Shown here: piece by piece, positions 7,219-16,383 of the stretch
Layout: every line of letters starts with the position of its first letter
How positions within the stretch are numbered: position 1 is the first letter of the stretch
Made by a program: the position numbers and the translations under genes
The notes under the pieces: model-generated
Database searches by the model: none
What the model was told of the DNA's origin: nothing
Seen by the model: only the letters and a program-made list of their open reading frames with translations
Origin: Clostridioides difficile
Lineage (GTDB): Bacteria > Bacillota > Clostridia > Peptostreptococcales > Peptostreptococcaceae
Direction: 5' to 3'
NCBI GenBank assembly: GCA_024919175.1
Contig: CP103804.1
Location: 1,674,001-1,738,000 of the forward strand
DNA length: 64,000 bases

Positions 7219-9150
7219 ATGAAAAAGTATGAGATATTTATTTTTGTAAATATAATAGTTTTATGTTTTATAATTTTTCCACATAAAGTCTTTGGACAAG
7301 AGGATAATTGTCTTGAAGATTTTAAAAGATGGTATCAAGAAAATAAAAACAATACTGGAGAGGTGGTCTACACTCTGCCTTGTGATATGGTGATAGATGA
7401 AGGATATAGGTTTTTCACTCCATATAAAGCTAAATTAACAATAGACACTAATAAACATAAAATTTTAATAAAAGACCAAGGAGATTTTATAATTCAAGAA
7501 AATGAATTGAATATAATAGGAGTTGGTGGAGAAGATGGAGTAATACATGTAGAAAAAGGAGGAAAATTAGGTATAGGTATAGATAATATAATTGCTACCA
7601 ACGGAACAGCTTTATATATTGAAGAAGGAGGTTATTTAAGCTTTAGCTCATACTATGGAAGAATTGGAAATATAAGAGCGAATGGAAATAATGCCATAGG
7701 AATTTATTCTGGAAATGATATTAGGGTGCCATATAAAGATATAGAAGTAAGTGGGAAAAATGCTGTAGGAGTATATTGTAAAGGCGATATTGAGTTGGAA
7801 AGTACATCAGTAAGAGCTTATGACAATGATAATAAAAATAGATTATTAAAGAATTTAGATAAAACTGTCAGATCAATTGTATCAGAAAGTAAAAATATTT
7901 ATATAATTGATAATTATAATGAGTTAGTACCTGCTATAGCAAACAATTCTGATTACAATATTATAGAATGTTATGCTAGAGGTACTGGCGTGCTTGATAA
8001 GGAAATAGATGTATGTAAAGAAGATAAAATAGAAGATATAAGTTTTCCAAAGGATATTTCAGTAAAAACATCTAGTAGCACTATTGCCGAAATAGATGTA
8101 GAATGGGACTTTTCTGATTATTACGAAAAATCACTTAAAGGTGATGATTTCAGTATAATAGGTAAATTTAAAGAGGAAGATTTAAATCTAAAAAAAATAA
8201 TATTAAATAATGGTGTTGTTCCTATTCTAGATGTACATATTGTAGAAAAAAAGCCAATAGATAACTTAGAATTGACTTTTCGAAATACACCTAATGGATA
8301 TGTAGCTACTTTAGATTATGATATGCCATATAATGCAAATAAGATTTTTATTGAATACTCAGAAGATGGAGTTAATTGGATAAGTGAAGAACAGGAGGAT
8401 ATTATGGAACAAGCAACACTTAACTTTGAGGATTTTAAGTTGCGCTGTTTTAGAATAAAAGTGGAAGGTGGATTTAGAGAGGGATATTCAAATATTGTTT
8501 TAAAGCCTGGATTTGTAATGGATGGAGGGGATGACCAAATTACACCAGATGATGAACAGGAAAATGATGATATTGATGGTGACCGTGGTGGTGGTGGTAG
8601 AGATGACCCAGATAGAGAAGATACTGAGATTATTGGAAATATAAATGACAATAATGAAAATGAAGCTACTGATGAGAAAAAAACTGAAGATTCTAATAAC
8701 GTTGCAGAATCTAATAATGAAGAAAAAGAAAATAAGCATCAAAAAGATGAAAAAAGTGATAAATCAAATGAAAAGAATATTAAGACAGATAATGAAGCAG
8801 ACAAAAATATTAATAATAAAGACAAAAATTTTAAGAATAATGATTTAATAATGAAAAATAAAATTGAAAGTAATTTAAAAGAAATATTAACAGAAAATCA
8901 CAATGAAAATGATGAATCTTCTAAAAATACATTTAATGGAGATAGTGCATTAAATCAAGAGGATACTTCTGAAGTAGGTAAGTTTAATGATAAATTAAAC
9001 TATCATTCTCAATCACAGAATAAAACTCATAATTTAAATAGTGGAATTATTATTGGACTTGGAATTGTAGTTTTAAGCATGCTATGTTCAATAATAGCAG
9101 TAAACCCTGGTATTATAAAGTATATAAATAAATTTATAAAATTTAAATAG
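7219..9150 (+). CDS. Predicted secreted, membrane-anchored surface protein, beta-helix plus Ig-like (paralogue A)
   Basis: 643 residues; ATG 7219 follows GAGGTGG. A Sec signal peptide (residues 1-26, ending VFGQE) leads the protein. Residues about 60-200 contain short beta-rich repeats (NGTALYIEEGG, GNNAIGIYSGNDI, GKNAVGVYCKGDI) typical of right-handed beta-helices. Residues about 270-345 resemble a bacterial Ig-like domain (IDVEWDFSDYY...IIGKF). A further beta module (FIEYSEDGVNW...FRIKVEGG) follows. Residues about 430-600 are Asp/Glu/Asn/Lys-rich, starting with GDRGGGGRDDPDRE. One transmembrane helix (about residues 612-632) and a short basic tail end the protein; no sortase motif was seen. 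Function unknown. The neighbouring gene at 9217 is a paralogue. Confidence 0.75.
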   Translation: MKKYEIFIFVNIIVLCFIIFPHKVFGQEDNCLEDFKRWYQENKNNTGEVVYTLPCDMVIDEGYRFFTPYKAKLTIDTNKHKILIKDQGDFIIQENELNIIGVGGEDGVIHVEKGGKLGIGIDNIIATNGTALYIEEGGYLSFSSYYGRIGNIRANGNNAIGIYSGNDIRVPYKDIEVSGKNAVGVYCKGDIELESTSVRAYDNDNKNRLLKNLDKTVRSIVSESKNIYIIDNYNELVPAIANNSDYNIIECYARGTGVLDKEIDVCKEDKIEDISFPKDISVKTSSSTIAEIDVEWDFSDYYEKSLKGDDFSIIGKFKEEDLNLKKIILNNGVVPILDVHIVEKKPIDNLELTFRNTPNGYVATLDYDMPYNANKIFIEYSEDGVNWISEEQEDIMEQATLNFEDFKLRCFRIKVEGGFREGYSNIVLKPGFVMDGGDDQITPDDEQENDDIDGDRGGGGRDDPDREDTEIIGNINDNNENEATDEKKTEDSNNVAESNNEEKENKHQKDEKSDKSNEKNIKTDNEADKNINNKDKNFKNNDLIMKNKIESNLKEILTENHNENDESSKNTFNGDSALNQEDTSEVGKFNDKLNYHSQSQNKTHNLNSGIIIGLGIVVLSMLCSIIAVNPGIIKYINKFIKFK

Positions 9151-9216
9151 TAAAATAAATGAAATTGTTTAAAATAACTCAATTTTATTTGAGAAGAGAA
9201 TTAGTAGGAGAAAAAT

Positions 9217-11190
9217 ATGAGCAAAACAAACAGAACTTTTATTCTTATAAATTTGTTAATTGTGATTTTTGTACTTTTTCCAAAGAAGAGTTTTTCACAA
9301 GAAAGCAATTGTCTGAATGATTTTAAAAGTTGGATTTTGGAAAATGAAGATAATAGTGAAAAAATAGTCTACACTCTGCCATGTGATATGGTAATAGATG
9401 ATTATTTTGAATTTAATATTCCATATGGAGCTAAGATTACAATAGATACTAATAAGCATAAGATACTCATAAAGGACAAGGGAGAGCTTTTTATCAATGG
9501 GAATGAATTAAATATAGTTGGAGAAGGTAAAGCTGACGGTGTAATTCATGTAGAACAAGGAGGAAAGCTAAAGATAGGGATAGATAATATAACTGCTTTA
9601 AATGGGACTGCTTTATATGCAGAAGAAGAAGCTGATTTAATTATTGATACATATTATGGTGAGGTTGGAAACATAAAAGCAAGTGGAGAAAATGCTATAG
9701 GAATTTATTCAGAAAATGATGTTATAGTAGACTGTAAAACAATTGAAGTTGATGGAGAAAATGCTATAGGAATTTACTCTAAGGGAGAAGTCGAAATAGA
9801 GGATACTTTAATAACTGTTAATGGTGATAATAAACAAAAAAGTGTAGGATTGGGAAGTAACAATAAAAAGGGAAAGTCAATTGTATCAGAGACTAAGAAT
9901 GTCTATATTATAGGAGACCAAAATAAAATAATTCCAGAGATACCTCAAGATGATGATTATAATATTATAAGGTGTACCTATAGAGGTATTGGAGTCTTTG
10001 AAGAGGAAGTAATGATAACGAAAGAAGATAAAACAGAAGATTTAAAACTCCCTCAAATTGTAACTTTAAAAACGTCTAGTGGAAAATTTGTAAATTTAGA
10101 GGTAGATTGGGATTTATCAAATTATTATACTGATTTAAACAAAGGTACAGAATTCGTAATAAAAGGAAAATTTAAAGAAGAACAGCTAAATGAAAAGAAT
10201 ATAGTGCTAAATGCTAATGTTGCTCCTATTTTATATGTTCACGTTACAAACAAAGAACCAATAAATGATTTAGAAGCATTTTTTCTAAACTCAAAAAATG
10301 GGTATTCAGCTGTTTTAGAGTATAGTATGCCATATAATGCCAAGAAGGTATTTGTAGAATATTCTAATGATGGTATAAATTGGGTAAGTAAGGAATTAGA
10401 TTATATTAACAACCAAATTGAGCTTTATTTTGAAGATTTTAAATTAAGATGTTTTAGAATAAAAGTTGAGGGTGGATTAAGAGATGGATATTCAAATATA
10501 TTTTTAAAACCAGGATTTGTAATTGGTGGAGGTAGTGACCAGACTAATCCAGATGATGAACAAGAAAGTGAAGGAAGTGAAGGCGACCGTGGAGGCGGTG
10601 GTAGAGATGACCCAGATAGAGATGAGAGTAGTGAAAATGAGGGTAACAACAATGAAAATAAAGAAGATAAGAATAATAATAAAGAAAATAATGACAATGG
10701 TAGTAAAGAAAATAATGATTCTATTGGAGGAAAACCAAATGCTCCAGAAGACAGTATAGGACCAAGTACTGGTGGTATTGAGAATAAAAATCATCAAGAT
10801 AATAAAGAAGATACTAGTACAAATAGTAATAAAGAAGATGGTTATGAGTATGAAAATAAGTTTAATAGTAAAAATTTAATACCAGAAAATGATAGCAATT
10901 ATGATTTAAAACAGAAATCAGTATTTAGCAATAATAATCAATATTTTTCTTATAGAGATGTTTTTGTAAGCAAGAACCAAGAAATAAACAATGGAAAATT
11001 AGGAGTAAATAATTATAATGAAATATCAAATTACAATGAGAAATTTAAATCTATATCTAAAGGATATACTTTAAACAGAGAACTTTTCTTTTTACTTTTT
11101 ATATTAACTCCAACTATGGTTGGTTCTGTATTAGCTGTAAATCCAAGTGTAAGAAAAAATGTAATAGAATTCATACAAATAAAAAAATAA
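9217..11190 (+). CDS. Predicted secreted, membrane-anchored surface protein, beta-helix plus Ig-like (paralogue B)
   Basis: 657 residues, 66 bases after paralogue A and with no strong terminator between, so they are probably co-transcribed. The domain order is the same: signal peptide (KKSFSQE), a TYTLPCDMVID-type N-terminus, beta-helix repeats (GENAIGIYSENDV, GENAIGIYSKGEV), an Ig-like module (LEVDWDLSNYY), the EYSNDGINW module, GDRGGGGRDDPDRD, a long Asn/Glu/Lys-rich stalk and a C-terminal hydrophobic helix. The folded domains align nearly end to end with paralogue A while the stalks diverge. This suggests an old tandem duplication with selection on the ectodomain. Function unknown; adhesion or carbohydrate binding is only a guess. 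Confidence 0.75.
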   Translation: MSKTNRTFILINLLIVIFVLFPKKSFSQESNCLNDFKSWILENEDNSEKIVYTLPCDMVIDDYFEFNIPYGAKITIDTNKHKILIKDKGELFINGNELNIVGEGKADGVIHVEQGGKLKIGIDNITALNGTALYAEEEADLIIDTYYGEVGNIKASGENAIGIYSENDVIVDCKTIEVDGENAIGIYSKGEVEIEDTLITVNGDNKQKSVGLGSNNKKGKSIVSETKNVYIIGDQNKIIPEIPQDDDYNIIRCTYRGIGVFEEEVMITKEDKTEDLKLPQIVTLKTSSGKFVNLEVDWDLSNYYTDLNKGTEFVIKGKFKEEQLNEKNIVLNANVAPILYVHVTNKEPINDLEAFFLNSKNGYSAVLEYSMPYNAKKVFVEYSNDGINWVSKELDYINNQIELYFEDFKLRCFRIKVEGGLRDGYSNIFLKPGFVIGGGSDQTNPDDEQESEGSEGDRGGGGRDDPDRDESSENEGNNNENKEDKNNNKENNDNGSKENNDSIGGKPNAPEDSIGPSTGGIENKNHQDNKEDTSTNSNKEDGYEYENKFNSKNLIPENDSNYDLKQKSVFSNNNQYFSYRDVFVSKNQEINNGKLGVNNYNEISNYNEKFKSISKGYTLNRELFFLLFILTPTMVGSVLAVNPSVRKNVIEFIQIKK

Positions 11191-11197
11191 ATTTTAA

Positions 11198-11245
11198 AAA
11201 GGTATTATTTAGTAAATTATAAAGTTACTAAGTAATACCTTTCAT
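11198..11245 (+). terminator. Terminator after the surface-protein pair
   Basis: A long stem (AAAGGTATTATTTAGTAA at 11198-11215 with TTACTAAGTAATACCTTT at 11225-11242) is followed by a weak T-tract (CATT). Confidence 0.65.
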
Positions 11246-11337
11246 TACTATGAAAACTATATATAACTATCAATAAAATGAGATATAATATATAGTTTCA
11301 TTAAATAGTATAAAAATAATAGAATATTGAAAAAAAA

Positions 11338-11366
11338 TTGACAAATGAATATATAGGTATTAAAAT
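11338..11366 (+). promoter_or_regulatory. Sigma-A promoter of the ACT/UPF0210 operon
   Basis: Near-consensus TTGACA (11338-11343), 17-base spacer, TAAAAT (11361-11366). It leaves an AT-rich leader of about 110 bases before the ACT gene. Confidence 0.7.
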
Positions 11367-11481
11367 ATATTAAATATATACATAAAAAGTGATTTACCAA
11401 CAAATAAATGAAATATATGTTAAGAATTAGTTCAATTTGCAAAAATGTAAGATTTATAAAAAAATAAGGGAGGATATTATT

Positions 11482-11751
11482 ATGAGAGCAATTTTAACAG
11501 TAATTGGGAAGGATAAACCAGGTATAGTAGCAGGAATTAGTGATGAGCTATACAAGCAAAATATTAACATAGTAGATATTTCACAAAAAATACTTCAAGA
11601 GTATTTTACAATGATTATGGTAGTTGACTTAGAAAAATCATTAAATTCTTTTGAGCAAACGGTTGAAGACTTAATTAAAAGAGGGAAGACATTATCAGTA
11701 GATGTAAAAATTCAAAGAGAAGAAATATTTAACTCAATGCATAATCTGTAG
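11482..11751 (+). CDS. ACT domain protein, UPF0237 family
   Basis: 89 residues from ATG 11482, which follows GGGAGGA; an upstream in-frame ATG at 11437 would add 15 residues and has no such site. The whole protein is one ACT domain (RAILTVIGKDKPGIVAGISDEL), a fold that usually binds amino acids and regulates enzymes. It is followed 25 bases later by UPF0210. The two are joined in many Gram-positive bacteria, so they probably act together, perhaps as sensor and effector. The ligand is not known. Confidence 0.9.
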   Translation: MRAILTVIGKDKPGIVAGISDELYKQNINIVDISQKILQEYFTMIMVVDLEKSLNSFEQTVEDLIKRGKTLSVDVKIQREEIFNSMHNL

Positions 11752-11776
11752 TAAACAGTAAGGGGAGGTGATAACA

Positions 11777-13132
11777 GTGAATGTAGGAAATATACTTGAA
11801 ACAATCAAGATGATAGATGAAGAGCAGTTAGATATAAGAACTATAACTATGGGGATTTCGTTACTAGATTGTATAGACCCTGATGGAGATAAAGCAAGAG
11901 AAAAAATATATAATAAAATTATGAATTCTGCTAAAGACTTAGTAAAAGTTGGTAAGGATATAGAACGTGAATTTGGTATTCCAATTGTAAATAAAAGAGT
12001 ATCAGTAACTCCAATATCTATTATTGCAGGTGCAACAGATGAAGATGATTATGTAAAATTTGCACAGACATTAGATAGAGCAGCAGAAGATTTAGGAATA
12101 GATTTTATTGGTGGATTCTCAGCATTAGTTCAAAAAGGATATACAAAAGGTGATAAGATATTAATTAAATCAATCCCAAAAGCTTTGGCAAGTACTAATA
12201 AGGTATGTGCTTCAGTAAATGTAGGTTCTACAAGATGTGGTATAAATATGGATGCAGTAAAAGAAATGGGAGAAATTATAAAAGAAACTGCAGAAATGAC
12301 AAAAGAAGCAAAAGGATTTGGTTGTGCAAAACTAGTAGTATTTTGTAATGCAGTAGAAGATAATCCATTTATGGCAGGAGCATTCCATGGTGTTGGTGAA
12401 GCTGATAGAATTATTAACGTTGGTGTAAGTGGTCCTGGTGTTGTTAAGAGAGCTTTAGAAAAGGTAAAGGGAGAGCCATTTGATGTTGTTGCAGAAACTG
12501 TTAAAAAGACAGCATTTAAAATTACAAGAGTTGGACAACTTGTAGCAAAAGAGGCTTCTAGTAGACTAGATGTTCCATTTGGAATAATAGACTTATCACT
12601 AGCTCCTACACCTGCAATTGGAGATTCAGTAGCAAACATATTAGAAGAGATGGGACTTGAAGTTGTTGGTACTCATGGTACTACAGCAGCACTAGCTCTT
12701 TTAAATGATGCAGTTAAAAAAGGTGGAGTAATGGCATGTTCACATGTTGGAGGACTTAGCGGAGCATTTATACCAGTATCTGAAGATGCAGGTATGATTG
12801 ATGCTGTTATCAAAGGAGCTTTAAGTATAGATAAGCTTGAAGCAATGACTGCTATTTGTTCTGTAGGTCTTGATATGATAGCTGTGCCAGGAGACACAAC
12901 AGCAGGTACACTTGGAGCTATGATAGCTGATGAAGCAGCAATAGGTATGATTAATAATAAGACTACAGCAGTTAGAATTATACCAGCACCAGGATGCGAT
13001 GTAGGTGATATGGTTGAGTTTGGAGGTCTTTTAGGACGAGCGCCAGTAATGCCTATAAACACAAATTCATCTGAACTATTTACTCAAAGAGGAGGAAGAA
13101 TTCCAGCTCCTATACATTCATTTAAAAATTAA
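11777..13132 (+). CDS. UPF0210 (DUF711) family protein
   Basis: 451 residues from GTG 11777, preceded by GGGGAGGTG; the GTG at 11768 lies inside that site. The family is conserved, cytoplasmic and about 450 residues long, with a structure related to the pyruvate-formate-lyase barrel. No catalytic role is established. Conserved stretches include NKRVSVTPISII, GGFSALVQKG, CASVNVGSTRCGINMDA and PAPGCDVGDMVEFGGLLG. No glycyl-radical motif is obvious. It is translationally close to the ACT protein and followed by a terminator, so the pair forms a two-gene operon. Confidence 0.9.
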   Translation: MNVGNILETIKMIDEEQLDIRTITMGISLLDCIDPDGDKAREKIYNKIMNSAKDLVKVGKDIEREFGIPIVNKRVSVTPISIIAGATDEDDYVKFAQTLDRAAEDLGIDFIGGFSALVQKGYTKGDKILIKSIPKALASTNKVCASVNVGSTRCGINMDAVKEMGEIIKETAEMTKEAKGFGCAKLVVFCNAVEDNPFMAGAFHGVGEADRIINVGVSGPGVVKRALEKVKGEPFDVVAETVKKTAFKITRVGQLVAKEASSRLDVPFGIIDLSLAPTPAIGDSVANILEEMGLEVVGTHGTTAALALLNDAVKKGGVMACSHVGGLSGAFIPVSEDAGMIDAVIKGALSIDKLEAMTAICSVGLDMIAVPGDTTAGTLGAMIADEAAIGMINNKTTAVRIIPAPGCDVGDMVEFGGLLGRAPVMPINTNSSELFTQRGGRIPAPIHSFKN

Positions 13133-13594
13133 GTACATTACATATAATAGTGTTTAAGTAAAGATTTATATGATAGACTTGAAGAAGTCTATGTGAAGTC
13201 TATATATTTAAAGATTATAATTAAAATAATAAATTTAAAAATTAGTTGTTAAGATTGTGATAACAATAAAGCGATACATAGACTTTTTAAAAGGTTATGT
13301 ATCGCTTTTATTTTTTAATGATATCTAATTATCAACTAGAACTTTTTATGTAACTTAAAAGTTATGACATCATAATAGTAATAAATTATATTAACTTTTA
13401 TGTTTAATACATCAACTAAATAAAAAACTGAATAAAAAATAAATTAAAAAAATAAAAAATTATCTAAATATTTAACACACATAATAATCATAAATAAATA
13501 TAAAACGCTTGCAATTTATAAAATTGCCTACAATATAAAACTCTATTATTTAAAATATTAACTTAAAATATAAATTTATAAATCTTATTGTTTT
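13133..13594. other. Intergenic region with terminators
   Basis: AT-rich. It holds a small hairpin (TAGACTT-GAAG-AAGTCTA, 13174-13191), the main terminator at 13268-13316, and a 7-bp stem (GCAATTT/AAATTGC, 13511-13527) that could weakly end minus-strand transcription from the PfoR-like gene. No ORF or RNA gene was recognised. Confidence 0.6.
13268..13316 (+). terminator. Intrinsic terminator after UPF0210 gene
   Basis: A 13-bp stem (AAAGCGATACATA at 13268-13280 with TATGTATCGCTTT at 13296-13308) is followed by TATTTTTT. Confidence 0.85.
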
Positions 13595-14635
13595 TTAAGC
13601 AATTTCTTCTTCTATATCAGTACCACGTATTTCATCAGCAGTAAGAACTTTAAAAGTACTGAATATTTTTGAGCCTAAAAATCCTGCGACTACATTAAAT
13701 AAGGCACATAAGCCAGCTGTTATAAGTACTTGACTAGCTGGATTATAGGCAAACATTATAGCAAATCCGGCTACAGGTGTAGCTGTACCTGGTGTCATGT
13801 TTACAAGACCCATCAAGGCTACAATAATACCAGAAAAAGCACCTCCAAAGAAGTTGGTACAATATATTGGTATTGGATTTGCTGAAATTATATCTGATTG
13901 AGTCAGTGGTTCAATAGCGACAGATATAATATCTTTTTTAGAGCCTAACTTCAATTTTGCAAATAGTGTTGAGTTCATAAAAGCTGAACCAAAAGCACCT
14001 AATGCTCCTATTGCCATAGGAAGACCAGTAAGACCTATTATAGATGTAAGTGCCATTGAACTAAGTGGAGATGTACCAACAACTGTTATCAGACCACCTA
14101 GTATAATTCCCATTATTATAGGACTAATATTAGTAGCTTCTATTAAAACTTGTCCAATTTGCAGTAGAGTACTATTAACTAGTGGGTCTACATTTGATGC
14201 TATAAGACGAGATAGTGGTGCACATAGAAGGATTACAACTACTAAATCCACTCCAGGTGGTACCTTTTTCTCTATAAACTTAATTACAAAAGAAACAAAG
14301 TATCCAGCAACGAATCCAGATAATATAGAAAAATCTAAACATGATAATCCTATTAGAACTGCATAAACTGGAGATACACCAAGAGCTAAAGGCACAAGTA
14401 TAGCAGCAGCAACTCCACCAAGGCTACCATTAGCAGCTCCAACACTTCTAAAAAACTCCATACCTAAAACGTCGCCAAGTAAAGAAAGATTGAATGCCTC
14501 AACTAAGAAAGTAGCGCAAGCAGCACTTGCAAGAGCACCCATAGCTTTCATACCATATGGAGCTTTATAACTAAAAATCGTGAAACAACATAGAACCAAT
14601 AAAAGTAAACCTGTTCCTAATAAAATTTCTGACAT
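13595..14635 (-). CDS. PfoR-like / PTS EIIC-type membrane protein
   Basis: 346 residues, almost entirely hydrophobic with about 10 membrane segments. The start ATG 14635 has AAGGAGG close upstream. It resembles the PfoR/EIIC-like family (first described next to the perfringolysin gene), in which a PTS EIIC fold occurs without EIIA or EIIB domains. Gly-rich loops such as VGAANGSLGGVAAAILVPLALG and GGLITVVGTSPLSSMAL are characteristic. No EIIA/EIIB partner lies nearby, so phosphotransfer cannot be assumed; it may be a transporter or sensor. A palindrome GATAACGTTATC about 50 bases upstream suggests catabolite or LacI-type control. Confidence 0.75.
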   Translation of the reverse strand: MSEILLGTGLLLLVLCCFTIFSYKAPYGMKAMGALASAACATFLVEAFNLSLLGDVLGMEFFRSVGAANGSLGGVAAAILVPLALGVSPVYAVLIGLSCLDFSILSGFVAGYFVSFVIKFIEKKVPPGVDLVVVILLCAPLSRLIASNVDPLVNSTLLQIGQVLIEATNISPIIMGIILGGLITVVGTSPLSSMALTSIIGLTGLPMAIGALGAFGSAFMNSTLFAKLKLGSKKDIISVAIEPLTQSDIISANPIPIYCTNFFGGAFSGIIVALMGLVNMTPGTATPVAGFAIMFAYNPASQVLITAGLCALFNVVAGFLGSKIFSTFKVLTADEIRGTDIEEEIA

Positions 14636-14683
14636 AAGAAAATCCTCCTTGTATTTTTTTTAGGACATAAACTTTTGCTTGTG

Positions 14684-14695
14684 ATAACGTTATCC
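14684..14695. promoter_or_regulatory. 12-bp palindrome upstream of the PfoR-like gene (cre-like)
   Basis: Perfect palindrome GATAACGTTATC. It resembles a LacI-family/CcpA operator but differs symmetrically from the GAAAAnGTTTTC-type core. The rest of the 14636-14994 gap is AT-rich, with one hairpin (CAATCTT/AAGATTG, 14863-14883) and a TATAAT at 14920-14925 without a clear -35. Confidence 0.4.
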
Positions 14696-14994
14696 TAATG
14701 TGTAAATGATTAACTAATTGATGATAACAGAACAAAAGTAATTTTAAATTTTAATTGGTTTTATATTGTATCTAAAAATAAAAATAACTATAAAAGTATA
14801 TAGAGTAAGTTTAAAATGTAAGTTAAACTTATACTTTATAAGATAATTATATATAAATAATGCAATCTTGTATAGGAAGATTGATAAAAAATAAATTTAA
14901 TATGAAAAAAAACAATTATTATAATATAAAAAAGGAATAAACATTTTTTAGAAGAAGTATTTATAATGAAATAAATTTTGTAGGGGGAGTGTCT

Positions 14995-15630
14995 TTGAAA
15001 AAGGTTAAATATACCAGATTAGTGATACTTGGTATTCTTATATATTTAGTATTTAATATCTTAGTAATGATTATTAGTAAGACTGTAGACACCTTAGTAT
15101 TAAAATCTGAAGTAGTTGATGCAAAAATTAGTACAGAAGGCACTCTAGAAAAAGACTTTAATGACCAAAGTAGTTCTTTATCAATATATGTTGATAAAGA
15201 AGATTCTAAAAACTTTGAAAAAAATCAAAATGTTGTAATTGAATATAACAAACAGAAAATGGAAGCAAAAGTTTACAAAATATATAAAAATAATAATAAA
15301 ATAATGGTAAAATTAAAAATAAGTAACCAAATTATTGGAAATCAGGATACAAGTGTCGAAGAATTTGATATAATATATAATCAGATGGAATGTTTAAAAA
15401 TACCTAAAACTTCTATAAAAACAAAAGACAATAAACGTGGTGTATATGTAATTGATGAACAATCACAAAGTGTAAAATTTGTCATACTAGAAGGAATAAC
15501 TTATGAAAATGAATCTTCTGTATTTGTGGATTATTATAAAAATGACATAAATGGAGTTAAAAGTGTTAATCTATATGACAAAATAATTTTAAGACCTAAC
15601 AGAATAAACACAAATATAAGGATAAAGTAG
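14995..15630 (+). CDS. HlyD-like membrane-fusion/adaptor-type protein at head of the ylm cluster
   Basis: 211 residues from TTG 14995, with GGGGGAG 5 bases upstream; a GTG at 14989 overlaps that site. One N-terminal transmembrane helix (LVILGILIYLVFNILVMII) is followed by an extracytoplasmic beta-rich domain resembling HlyD/biotinyl-lipoyl-like adaptors (KISTEGTLEKDF..., VYVIDEQSQSVKFVILEG). No long coiled coil and no ABC partner are visible. It precedes yggS-sepF-yggT-ylmH-divIVA with 9 bases to the next start, so it belongs to the division cluster. A role in cell-envelope work is inferred from position only. Confidence 0.65.
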   Translation: MKKVKYTRLVILGILIYLVFNILVMIISKTVDTLVLKSEVVDAKISTEGTLEKDFNDQSSSLSIYVDKEDSKNFEKNQNVVIEYNKQKMEAKVYKIYKNNNKIMVKLKISNQIIGNQDTSVEEFDIIYNQMECLKIPKTSIKTKDNKRGVYVIDEQSQSVKFVILEGITYENESSVFVDYYKNDINGVKSVNLYDKIILRPNRINTNIRIK

Positions 15631-15639
15631 GTGATAATA

Positions 15640-16344
15640 ATGGGTTCTGTTAAAGAGAATTTATCTGAAATAAGAAGTAAAATTGATGAAGCCGCAAAAA
15701 AAGTAAATAGAGATAGTAAAGAAATTACTCTTTTAGCAGTTACAAAAACTGTTGATGTAGATTTAGTTAATGAAGCAATGGAAGAAGGAATTACCTCTGT
15801 TGGTGAAAATAAACCTCAAGAATTAGCTAGAAAGTATGATATTATAGGTGACAAACTAAATTGGCATTTGATAGGAACTTTGCAAACAAATAAAGTTAAG
15901 TACATAATAGATAAAGTCTGTATGATACATTCTTTAGATAGAATTGCATTATGCGAGGAAATTCAAAAACGGGCTGAGCTAATAAATAGAGAAATAGATT
16001 GCTTAGTACAAGTGAATATATCTAAAGAAGAATCTAAACATGGACTTGATAAAGGAGAAGTTATAGCTTTTGTCAAAGAAGTGTCAGAAAAATATAAAAA
16101 TATAAAAATAAAAGGTCTAATGACAATGGCACCTTTTGTAGCAGATGAAGATGAAATAAGAGGTGTATTCAAAGGTCTTAAAGATTTATCAACACAAATA
16201 AAAGAATTAAACATATCTAATGTAGGTATGGATGTTTTATCAATGGGAATGAGTCACGATTATGAAATTGCTATAGAGGAAGGGGCTACCATTGTTAGAG
16301 TTGGAACATCAATCTTTGGAGAAAGAAATTACAACAAAAAATAA
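15640..16344 (+). CDS. yggS: PLP homeostasis protein, YggS/YlmE family
   Basis: 234 residues from ATG 15640, with TAGGTGA upstream; the GTG at 15631 lies in that site. YggS-type proteins bind pyridoxal 5'-phosphate without known catalysis and keep PLP and amino acid pools in balance. The PLP lysine lies in LLAVTKTVD, and IVRVGTSIFGER near the C-terminus is the phosphate-binding end of the single-domain alanine-racemase-like barrel. It is the standard partner of sepF in Gram-positive ylm clusters. Confidence 0.93.
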   Translation: MGSVKENLSEIRSKIDEAAKKVNRDSKEITLLAVTKTVDVDLVNEAMEEGITSVGENKPQELARKYDIIGDKLNWHLIGTLQTNKVKYIIDKVCMIHSLDRIALCEEIQKRAELINREIDCLVQVNISKEESKHGLDKGEVIAFVKEVSEKYKNIKIKGLMTMAPFVADEDEIRGVFKGLKDLSTQIKELNISNVGMDVLSMGMSHDYEIAIEEGATIVRVGTSIFGERNYNKK

Positions 16345-16383
16345 TTACTCAAATCTGAATAAATTCTAAGGAGGAAGTTAATA

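Noticed and set aside
10731..10780. GPSTG in paralogue B as a sortase signal
   Set aside because: It lies far from the C-terminal hydrophobic helix and does not match the (S/P)PxTG pattern expected for the clostridial sortase.
10425..10797. Ser/Leu-rich or Ile/Thr-rich minus-strand ORFs over the surface-protein stalks
   Set aside because: Shadow frames of GAT/AAT-rich low-complexity sequence.
12130..13062. Two long minus-strand ORFs inside the UPF0210 gene
   Set aside because: Ser/Thr/Ile/Pro-rich shadow translations of a well-conserved gene, with no promoter or ribosome site.
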